Source: an uncultured Streptococcus sp.
GTDB taxonomy: Bacteria; Bacillota; Bacilli; Lactobacillales; Streptococcaceae
Length of the DNA: 12,037 bases
NCBI GenBank assembly: GCA_905373305.1
Contig: CAJPSM010000033.1
Location: 1 to 12,037 of the forward strand
Direction: 5' to 3'
This document shows, in pieces, positions 6,594 through 12,037 of this stretch. A program made the position numbers and the translations under genes. Each line of letters opens with the position of its first letter. The first letter of the stretch is position 1. The notes beneath the pieces were generated by a model. The model made no database searches, had not been told where the DNA came from, and saw nothing but the letters and a program-made list of their open reading frames with translations.

Positions 6594-6622
6594 TTGCAAA
6601 GGAGGCAAAAAAAAGGTACAAT
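6594..6622 (+). promoter_or_regulatory. Promoter of the MocR-type regulator gene
   Basis: -35 TTGCAA (6594-6599; 4 of 6) and -10 TACAAT (6617-6622; 5 of 6) are 17 nt apart, followed by an AAGGGAGG ribosome site (6634-6641) and ATG at 6648. It is divergent from the budA promoter, with only 20 nt between the two -35 hexamers, so the two probably share control. Confidence 0.65.
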
Positions 6623-6647
6623 GTAACAGAATCAAGGGAGGTCTGGA

Positions 6648-7919
6648 ATGAAGAAAGAAAGTAAATACCAAGCAGTCGTTTCCTTTCTAAAAAAGGGTAT
6701 CGAATCAGGAAAATTTCCAACAGGTAGCCGGCTTCCCTCCATCCGTCAACTGAGCCAAGACTTCCACTGTAGCAAGGACACTATCCAACGAGCCCTGCTG
6801 GAATTACGCCATGAACAATACCTCTATGCCAAACCCCAAAGTGGCTACTATGTTCTAGAACAGGGCCAGCATCAGGACTTGGAAATCGAAGTCACTGACG
6901 AACATGCCAGTGCCTATGACGACTTCCGACTCTGCGTCAATGAAACCCTGATAGGTCGAGAAAACTACCTCTTCAACTACTATGACAACCAAGAAGGCCT
7001 TGAGGAACTGAGACAATCTGTCCATCAACTTCTTTTCAACCAAGCCCTCTACTGCAAACCCGACCAACTGGTTCTGACTTCTGGCACCCAGCAAGCTCTC
7101 TTTATCCTTTCTCAGATTAACTTTCCGAGCGAGGGAGAGGAGATTTTGGTTGAACAGCCGACCTACCACCGAATGAACCGCCTCTTGGTCGCTCAAGGAT
7201 TAGCCTACCAGACCATTGAACGCCGAATTGATGGCATCAACCTTGAAGAACTGGAAAAACAATTCAAATCCGGGAAAATCAAGTTTTTCTACACCATTCC
7301 TCGCTTCCACTATCCTCTAGGTCATTCCTATTCTGATCAGGAAAAAAGGGTTATTCTGGATCTAGCAAACCAGTATGGTGTTTACATCGTAGAGGATGAC
7401 TATTTAGGGGACCTAGATCCTAGAAAGGGCCAAACCTTCCACTATCTGGATACTGAGGATCGGGTCATTTATATCAAGTCCTTCTCAACCAGTCTCTTTC
7501 CAGCCCTTCGTATTACCGCTCTCATTCTCCCAAATGCCCTAAAAGAGGCCTTTGTTTCCTATAAAAATATCCTGGACTATGACAGCAATCTCATCATGCA
7601 AAAGGCTCTTTCTCTTTACATCGATAGCCAGTTATTTGAAAAAAATCGATTGGCCAGACTGACCCTTCAAGAGAACTATCAGGCTCAGATAAAGAAAGTG
7701 CTTGAAGAAAACACCTGTCCCTTGCCCCACTATCCTCTACACGATGGCCTTCTCCTTGATTTGAGACACTATCCTAAGATTGCCAGTTTGAAACACAGCT
7801 CACTCAAACTAGACTTTTTTGAGAAGGCTTATTTGGATGCCTGCCCTTATCAGTTCGCCAAAGTCACTCTTGAAAATCTAGAAGAGCTATTAGAATACAT
7901 AAAAGCAGAATTGGATTAA
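6648..7919 (+). CDS. MocR/GntR-type transcriptional regulator with aminotransferase-like domain
   Basis: DNA-binding regulator of 423 aa. Residues 1-72 form a GntR winged helix-turn-helix (SRLPSIRQLSQDF at 27-39, TIQRALLELR at 45-54, then the wing). Residues about 90-420 form a fold-type I aminotransferase domain: LTSGTQQAL (143-151), the FHYPLG region (220-225) and VEDDY (248-252, pyridine-binding Asp). In MocR proteins the PLP Schiff-base lysine sits in a (T/S)FSK-S/T-L-(F/I)-P motif. Here the same motif reads SFSTSLFP, with Thr281 at the lysine position, and Lys277 lies four residues earlier. The usual C-terminal substrate-binding arginine is also not obvious. The protein may therefore bind PLP non-covalently, bind another ligand, or be ligand-free. 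It is divergent from budA and ends in a shared terminator. The fold assignment is firm; the ligand and targets are unknown. Confidence 0.88.
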   Translation: MKKESKYQAVVSFLKKGIESGKFPTGSRLPSIRQLSQDFHCSKDTIQRALLELRHEQYLYAKPQSGYYVLEQGQHQDLEIEVTDEHASAYDDFRLCVNETLIGRENYLFNYYDNQEGLEELRQSVHQLLFNQALYCKPDQLVLTSGTQQALFILSQINFPSEGEEILVEQPTYHRMNRLLVAQGLAYQTIERRIDGINLEELEKQFKSGKIKFFYTIPRFHYPLGHSYSDQEKRVILDLANQYGVYIVEDDYLGDLDPRKGQTFHYLDTEDRVIYIKSFSTSLFPALRITALILPNALKEAFVSYKNILDYDSNLIMQKALSLYIDSQLFEKNRLARLTLQENYQAQIKKVLEENTCPLPHYPLHDGLLLDLRHYPKIASLKHSSLKLDFFEKAYLDACPYQFAKVTLENLEELLEYIKAELD

Positions 7920-7941
7920 AGTCCAACTCTGCTTTCTTTTT
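7903..7941. terminator. Bidirectional terminator between convergent genes
   Basis: A long hairpin (8 bp, one A-C mismatch, then 5 bp; arms 7903-7916 and 7922-7935, 5-nt loop) separates the convergent regulator gene and the binding-protein gene. The regulator's stop codon lies in the loop. On the plus strand it is followed by CTTTTTATT; on the minus strand by TTTTATGTATT, the weaker tail. It probably serves both genes and limits antisense read-through. Confidence 0.78.
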
Positions 7942-8755
7942 ATTGTTCAACTTCTGTTAGTTTCGCTGCCTTTTCAAGATAAGTTTGATAGGTTCCGTCA
8001 TCTTTCAGTTTTTGGATAACCTTATCTACTACTGCTTTCAAGTCTGATTGATCCTTCTTGATAGCAACGGCATTGGCTTCGCCATCTTTCATTGTCAAGT
8101 TAACAGATGCAACGACAAGGTCTGAGTTTTTACCTGCGTAGCTAAGAGCAACTGGTTCATCCATATGAACAGCATCCACTTTTCCAGCCTGCAACTCATT
8201 GACTGCTTCCCCTATATTGGTCAAAGATGTCAACTGGGCATTTGGCAATTGTTCCTTGATCATGGTTTCTGGCACAGTTCCCTTTTGAGCTGCGATATTG
8301 GCACTTGCTAGGCTTGAAATATCCTTGTATTTGTCTAAATCGGCTTTTCTAACCAAGAAGCTCATTTTGTTTTCATAGTAAGGGATTGAAAAGTCAAAGA
8401 CTTCCTTTCTCTCATCTGTAGCACTAATTCCTGCAATGGCCAAGTCAGCCTTTCCAGTTTGAAGGCTAGTCAAGACATTGTCAAAACTCATACTAGAGAT
8501 TTCAAGCTTAACCCCAAGCTCATCCGCAATCGCTTGAGCCATATCAATATCTGCACCAACCACTTGGTTTTTACCATCTACCAAGGCTTGGAACTCAAAC
8601 GGTGCATAGTCTGGGCTGGTCGCAACGACTAGCTTTCCTTTTTGTTTAATAGCGTCCACAGCAGACTGAGAACTATCCGTTCCTGACTGGCAAGCTACTA
8701 AAACCATGCTGGCAAGCATGCTACACACAACTAATATCCATTTCTTAAACTTCAT
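7940..8755 (-). CDS. Amino acid ABC transporter substrate-binding lipoprotein (orphan)
   Basis: Surface lipoprotein of 271 aa. The signal peptide ends in lipobox LVAC with lipidated Cys22, followed by a short Ser/Gly/Gln linker. The mature part is a type II binding protein of the polar amino acid family (SBP_bac_3): VATSPDYAPFEF (44-55), GADIDMAQAIA (67-77), ATDERKEVFDFSIPYY (112-127) with Arg116 placed to hold the ligand carboxylate, and MDEPVAL (198-204) with Asp199 placed to hold the amino group. The ligand (Gln, Arg, Cys or other) cannot be told from sequence. No permease or ATPase gene is adjacent, and it is flanked by its own consensus promoter and terminators, so it must use a transporter encoded elsewhere or act alone. 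The AAAGG site lies 10 nt before the ATG. Confidence 0.9.
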   Translation of the reverse strand: MKFKKWILVVCSMLASMVLVACQSGTDSSQSAVDAIKQKGKLVVATSPDYAPFEFQALVDGKNQVVGADIDMAQAIADELGVKLEISSMSFDNVLTSLQTGKADLAIAGISATDERKEVFDFSIPYYENKMSFLVRKADLDKYKDISSLASANIAAQKGTVPETMIKEQLPNAQLTSLTNIGEAVNELQAGKVDAVHMDEPVALSYAGKNSDLVVASVNLTMKDGEANAVAIKKDQSDLKAVVDKVIQKLKDDGTYQTYLEKAAKLTEVEQ

Positions 8756-8786
8756 AAATAAACGACCTTTCTATTATTTCTGAATA

Positions 8787-8815
8787 ATTATAACCTATTT
8801 GAAAACGCTTGTCAA
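8787..8815 (-). promoter_or_regulatory. Consensus sigma-A promoter of the binding-protein gene
   Basis: On the minus strand, -35 TTGACA (8815-8810) and -10 TATAAT (8792-8787) both match consensus perfectly with a 17-nt spacer, predicting a very strong promoter. It lies 31 nt upstream of the ATG. Such strength is usually held in check by a repressor, consistent with the operator-like sequences that overlap it. Confidence 0.9.
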
Positions 8816-8830
8816 CATTTTCAGAATTTT
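8800..8830. promoter_or_regulatory. Overlapping CcpA (cre)- and CodY-like motifs at the promoter
   Basis: Minus-strand TGAAAATGTTGACA (8823-8810) fits the cre consensus TGNAANCGNTNNCA at 8 of 9 fixed positions and covers the -35. Plus-strand TGAAAACGCTTGTCA (8800-8814) resembles a perfect-type cre with one extra base. Plus-strand CATTTTCAGAATTTT (8816-8830) matches the CodY box AATTTTCWGAAAATT with three mismatches. Together they suggest repression by carbon or amino-acid sufficiency. The motifs are seen; binding is inferred. Confidence 0.4.
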
Positions 8831-8852
8831 CATTTCAAAAAATTCCTTTTTA

Positions 8853-8889
8853 TTCAAAAATAAAGACTAATCTGAGTTGATTAGCCTTT
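8853..8889 (-). terminator. Intrinsic terminator of the pst-phoU operon
   Basis: On the minus strand, an 8-bp stem (8886-8879 with 8872-8865, one G-U pair) is extended by three A-T pairs, has a 6-nt loop, and is followed by TTTATTTTT. It begins 23 nt after the phoU stop. It separates the phosphate operon from the binding-protein promoter. Confidence 0.82.
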
Positions 8890-8912
8890 TTAGTGCATAT
8901 TTAATCCGTTTC

Positions 8913-9566
8913 TTAGAGTTCGACGATTTTACCTGTTTCAAAGTAAACAACCCATTCACAGATATTTTTTGCGTAGTCTCCGATTCGTTCCAAGAAGGAA
9001 ATGACTTGGAAGTAATCACGGCCTGTAACGATAGCTTCAGGGTTTTTCCTAATTTCTTCTGTAGCCAAATCTCGGATACTATCAAAGTAATGGTTGATTT
9101 TTTCATCCATCGCTGCTACTTCGTAGGCTTGATCCACAGAACCATTCAGATAGAGATCCAGGGCTGCTTCAACGAAGTTTTTCACATCGCGTCCCATCTT
9201 TTTGATTTCTTCTTCAACAGAAGGGATACGTTGCTCCCCCTTCATACGAATAGTCGCCTCAGCGATAGATACTGCATGATCTCCCATGCGTTCCACGTCT
9301 GACACTGCCTTGAGAACGGTCAAGACGGTACGAAGGTCTTGCGAAACAGGTTGTTGAAGAGCAATCATTTCAAATGATTTCTTTTCTAGTTTCACTTCAT
9401 ATTCATTTATCTCTGCATCTTCCTCGATAACTTCTTTTGCCAAATCACGGTCATGAGTGACAAAGGCACGCACTGTACGATTGATTTGTGAGAGCACTTC
9501 TTGTCCCATAGCGTAGAACTGGTTGTGCAATTTCTCCAAATCTTCTTCAAATTGAGATCGTAACAT
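8913..9566 (-). CDS. phoU: Phosphate transport system regulator PhoU
   Basis: Cytoplasmic negative regulator that links the Pst transporter to phosphate signalling, 217 aa, the usual length. It is an all-helical protein made of two similar three-helix repeats. Each carries the metal-binding signature: EEDAEINEYE (48-57) with DVERMGDHA (about 90-98) in the first, and AMDEKIN with LERIGDYAKNICEW in the second. Start: ATG at 9566 with AAGGAG 7 nt upstream, the site overlapping the stop codon of the preceding pstB (11-nt gap), so translation is probably coupled. It is last in the operon before the terminator. No sensor kinase/regulator pair (PhoR/PhoP) is encoded in this window. Confidence 0.95.
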   Translation of the reverse strand: MLRSQFEEDLEKLHNQFYAMGQEVLSQINRTVRAFVTHDRDLAKEVIEEDAEINEYEVKLEKKSFEMIALQQPVSQDLRTVLTVLKAVSDVERMGDHAVSIAEATIRMKGEQRIPSVEEEIKKMGRDVKNFVEAALDLYLNGSVDQAYEVAAMDEKINHYFDSIRDLATEEIRKNPEAIVTGRDYFQVISFLERIGDYAKNICEWVVYFETGKIVEL

Positions 9567-9577
9567 CTTTCAACTCC

Positions 9578-10336
9578 TTATCCAAATTTTCCTGTAATAT
9601 AATCTTCTGTTTCCTTGTTTTGAGGGGAAAGGAACATCTTCTTCGTATCATTAAACTCGATCAAATCTCCATCTAGGAAAAAACCTGTCTTATCAGAGAT
9701 ACGAGAAGCCTGCTGCATGGAACGCGTTACCAAGAGCATGGTGTATTTGTCTTTTAGACCATACAAGGTTTCCTCAATCTTACCAGCCGAGATAGGATCC
9801 AAGGCTGAAGTTGGTTCATCTAAGAGGATGATTTTCGGGCTAGTTGCCAAAACACGGGCAACACAGACACGTTGCTGTTGACCTCCTGAGAGACCAATGG
9901 CCGAATCATGCAAACGGTCCTTAACCTCATCCCAGATAGAAGCACGTTGCAAGGCCTTTTCTACTGCTTCATCAAGGACTTGTTTATCCTTGACTCCATT
10001 GATACGCAGTCCATAAACAACATTTTCGTAGATAGACATAGGGAATGGATTGGGCTGTTGGAAAACCATGCCGATTTCCTTACGCAATTCAACCGTATCT
10101 GTGCGAGGACTGTAGATATTGTGACCATTATAAATCACTGTCCCAGTTGTTGTCACCTCAGGGTTTAAATCTCCCATGCGGTTGATGGCCTTGAGAAGAG
10201 TTGACTTCCCTGAACCTGACGGACCAATGAGGGCGGTTATTTCCTTGGGTTGGAAAGAAAGGGAAACACTATTCAAGGCCTTCTTTTTGTTGTAATAAAC
10301 GGACAGGTCTTTAACCTGCAAAATCGGTTCTGTCAT
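9578..10336 (-). CDS. pstB: Phosphate ABC transporter ATP-binding protein PstB (downstream copy, Arg in H-loop)
   Basis: ATPase subunit of the phosphate importer, 252 aa. Walker A GPSGSGKST (38-46), Q-loop Gln93 (MVFQQPNPFP, typical of PstB), signature LSGGQ (149-153) and Walker B IILLDEP (169-175, Glu174) are intact. The H-loop histidine is replaced: the sequence reads LLVTRSMQQ, with Arg205 (codon CGT at 9724-9722) where PstB normally has His. The other PstB encoded just upstream keeps it. The change is one transition from CAT. If both copies pair in one transporter, this subunit may have a weakened ATP site. It starts 12 nt after the other pstB, with AAAGGA upstream, and is followed by phoU. 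Confidence 0.94.
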   Translation of the reverse strand: MTEPILQVKDLSVYYNKKKALNSVSLSFQPKEITALIGPSGSGKSTLLKAINRMGDLNPEVTTTGTVIYNGHNIYSPRTDTVELRKEIGMVFQQPNPFPMSIYENVVYGLRINGVKDKQVLDEAVEKALQRASIWDEVKDRLHDSAIGLSGGQQQRVCVARVLATSPKIILLDEPTSALDPISAGKIEETLYGLKDKYTMLLVTRSMQQASRISDKTGFFLDGDLIEFNDTKKMFLSPQNKETEDYITGKFG

Positions 10337-10348
10337 GCTGTTTCCTTT

Positions 10349-11152
10349 CTAACCAAAGTGTCCTGTTACATAGTCATTGGTCGACTGTAACTTAGCATTT
10401 TGGAAAATATTGGATGTCTTATCATACTCGATCAAATCGCCCAAGTAGAAAAATCCTGTGTAGTCACTTGCACGCGCAGCCTGCTGCATACTGTGGGTAA
10501 CGATAATGATGGTAAAGTCCTTCTTCAACTCCAGCATGGTTTCCTCAAGCTGGGCTGTCGCAATCGGATCCAAGGCTGATGCTGGCTCATCCATCAAGAG
10601 GATATCTGGTTTAACAGAGATGGCGCGAGCGATACAGAGACGTTGTTGCTGACCACCAGAAAGCATCAAGGCTGATTTGTGGAGGTCATCTTTTACCTGA
10701 TCCCAGAGGGCAGCCTGTCGTAGAGAGGTTTCTACAATTTCATCAAGGACTTTCTTGTCCTTAACTCCTGCACGTTCATGGGCAAAAGTGATATTGCGGT
10801 AGATAGACTTGGCAAATGGATTTGGCCGTTGGAAGACCATTCCGATGTGCTTGCGCATCTCATAGACATTGATTTCTGGACGGTTGACGTCAATCCCTCG
10901 GTAGAGGATTTGACCTGTGACCTTGGCAATATCAATAGTATCATTCATCCGATTGAGACTGCGAAGATAAGTAGATTTCCCTGATCCAGAAGGACCAATC
11001 AAGGCTGTAATTTTATTTTTTTCAAATTGCATATCGATGCCCTTGATGGATTCATTTTTACCATAGTAAACATGTAAATCCTTGGTTGAGAGGGCCACTT
11101 TTTCTTCAGGGAAGGTGATGATATGCTTTTCATCCCAGTTATATTTTGACAT
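10349..11152 (-). CDS. pstB: Phosphate ABC transporter ATP-binding protein PstB (upstream copy, canonical)
   Basis: ATPase subunit of the phosphate importer, 267 aa, with an N-terminal extension of about 15 residues compared with the downstream copy. Walker A GPSGSGKST (53-61), Q-loop Gln108, signature LSGGQ (164-168), Walker B ILLMDEP (184-190, Glu189) and H-loop His220 (IIVTHSMQQAAR) are all canonical. It starts 10 nt after the pstA stop, with AAAGGAG 5 nt upstream of the ATG; the ribosome site runs into the pstA stop codon. The two PstB proteins are clearly related but well diverged, so this is an old duplication. They may form a heterodimer or serve alternately. Confidence 0.95.
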   Translation of the reverse strand: MSKYNWDEKHIITFPEEKVALSTKDLHVYYGKNESIKGIDMQFEKNKITALIGPSGSGKSTYLRSLNRMNDTIDIAKVTGQILYRGIDVNRPEINVYEMRKHIGMVFQRPNPFAKSIYRNITFAHERAGVKDKKVLDEIVETSLRQAALWDQVKDDLHKSALMLSGGQQQRLCIARAISVKPDILLMDEPASALDPIATAQLEETMLELKKDFTIIIVTHSMQQAARASDYTGFFYLGDLIEYDKTSNIFQNAKLQSTNDYVTGHFG

Positions 11153-11162
11153 GGCTTCTCCT

Positions 11163-12037
11163 TTAGGCAGCGGTTAATTTCTTGTGTAGGTAGCTTCCGA
11201 GTTTGCGTGCTCCAAAGTTAAAAATCAAGATAAAGATGAGGAGCACGGCGGCAGAACCAGCAGATACAATGGTAGCATCAGGAATGGTTCCTTCACTATT
11301 GACTTTCCAAATGTGGACCGCCAAGGTTTCTGCTTGACGGAAGATCGAGATAGGGCTAGTAACACTGAGGATATTCCAGTTAGACCAGTCAAGGGCTGGA
11401 GCAGATTGTCCTGCCGTATAGATAAGAGCGGCGGCCTCACCAAAGATACGGCCAGATGCCAAGACAACACCCGTTACGATACCTGGTAGGGCTTCCGGAA
11501 TAACAACATGAACAATTGTCTCCCAACGAGAAATCCCAAGAGCCAAGCCAGCCTCACGCTGTGTATGGTGAACGTGTCTCAAACTATCTTCGACATTCCG
11601 AGTCATCTGAGGCAGGTTAAAGACCGTTAAGGCCAAGGCACCAGAAATAATGGAAAATCCATACTCAAACTGGACTACAAAGATTAAGTAACCAAAGAGA
11701 CCTACAACGACTGACGGTAGAGAAGACAAAATCTCAATACAGGTACGAATAAAATTGGTCACAGGTCCTTTTTTTGCATATTCAGCTAGGAAAATCCCAG
11801 CCCCCATAGATAATGGTACAGAGATAATCAGGGTAATAACCAGAAGGAAGAAGGAATTATAAAGCTGAATCCCGATACCTCCGCCAGCTTGATAGGAGGA
11901 AGATTTCCCAGTCAAGAAGGACCAAGAGATGTGTGGTAACCCTCTCACCAAGATATATAGAATCAAGGACGCCAGGATGGTCACGATGATACCCGCGATG
12001 GTATAGAGGACAGCTGTTGCAAGTTTATCTAATTTCT
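11163..12037 (-). CDS. pstA: Phosphate ABC transporter permease PstA (5' end outside window)
   Basis: Membrane subunit of the phosphate importer, paired with PstC. The reading frame is open to the window edge: upstream of the GTG at 11984, 17 more in-frame codons (KLDKLATAVLYTIAGII) complete the first membrane helix. The GTG is therefore not the start, and the true ATG lies just beyond 12037. The visible 290 aa show about six hydrophobic segments, a periplasmic-side region after the first (GKSSSYQAGGGIGIQ) and the EAA coupling loop (EAGLALGISRWETIV followed by IPEALPGIVTG). pstC and the binding protein gene pstS are expected upstream. The pstB gene follows after 10 nt. Confidence 0.94.
   Translation of the reverse strand, partial: KLDKLATAVLYTIAGIIVTILASLILYILVRGLPHISWSFLTGKSSSYQAGGGIGIQLYNSFFLLVITLIISVPLSMGAGIFLAEYAKKGPVTNFIRTCIEILSSLPSVVVGLFGYLIFVVQFEYGFSIISGALALTVFNLPQMTRNVEDSLRHVHHTQREAGLALGISRWETIVHVVIPEALPGIVTGVVLASGRIFGEAAALIYTAGQSAPALDWSNWNILSVTSPISIFRQAETLAVHIWKVNSEGTIPDATIVSAGSAAVLLIFILIFNFGARKLGSYLHKKLTAA

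Noticed and set aside
6511..6720. 69-codon minus-strand ORF across the divergent promoter region
   Set aside because: It spans both promoters and the start of the regulator gene and lacks a ribosome site; its hydrophobic stretch reflects the complementary composition.
8877..9302. 141-codon plus-strand ORF opposite phoU
   Set aside because: It is an antisense shadow of phoU with no ribosome site or recognisable domain. The same applies to plus-strand ORFs within potA (2681-3666) and the minus-strand ORF within the regulator (6855-7196).
11982..11984. GTG at 11984 as the pstA start
   Set aside because: The frame stays open upstream to the window edge and encodes the rest of the first membrane helix, matching known PstA N-termini.

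Overview
The window looks like a chromosomal segment of a mitis-group Streptococcus (S. pneumoniae / S. mitis / S. oralis type). The gene order potD-potC-potB-potA-murB, YhfC-family protein, aldB/budA, MocR-type regulator, orphan amino-acid-binding lipoprotein, phoU-pstB-pstB-pstA matches the pneumococcal chromosome as I remember it, and the protein sequences are recognisably streptococcal. MurB differs from the pneumococcal protein as I recall it at both ends, so a close relative of S. pneumoniae is as likely as S. pneumoniae itself. No mobile element, CRISPR array, tRNA, rRNA or BOX/RUP repeat was seen. The stretch reads as core genome.

Layout. (1) Positions 1-4952, minus strand: a murB promoter (extended -10) drives murB, then the polyamine importer genes potA, potB, potC and potD, ending in a strong intrinsic terminator at 1-34. 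potA/potB overlap by 20 bp; potB/potC and potC/potD overlap by 4 bp (ATGA). Between murB and potA lies a 158-nt leader, unusually GC-rich, with several helices that can be drawn by eye. potA starts at TTG, with a competing out-of-frame ATG just upstream. (2) Positions 4984-6573, minus strand: a two-gene operon of alpha-acetolactate decarboxylase (budA/aldB) and a YhfC-type intramembrane metalloprotease, with its own promoter and terminator. (3) Positions 6594-7919, plus strand: a divergent MocR/GntR-type regulator whose aminotransferase domain lacks the usual PLP lysine. (4) Positions 7903-8823, minus strand: a bidirectional terminator and an orphan amino-acid-binding lipoprotein with a consensus promoter overlapped by CcpA- and CodY-like sequences. 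(5) Positions 8853-12037, minus strand: the 3' part of a phosphate (Pst) operon: pstA (5' end outside the window), two different pstB genes, phoU and a terminator.

How they work together. PotABCD imports spermidine/putrescine: PotD captures, PotB/PotC form the channel, PotA hydrolyses ATP. MurB makes UDP-MurNAc for peptidoglycan and shares its transcript with the importer. BudA diverts alpha-acetolactate from pyruvate or valine metabolism to acetoin, and the divergent MocR protein is the obvious candidate regulator of budA and its membrane-protease partner. PstA and the PstB proteins import phosphate under PhoU control. No convincing new multi-gene system is present. The items most worth testing are the structured potA leader, the lysine-less MocR regulator, the H-loop-substituted PstB, and the uncharacterised protease paired with budA.
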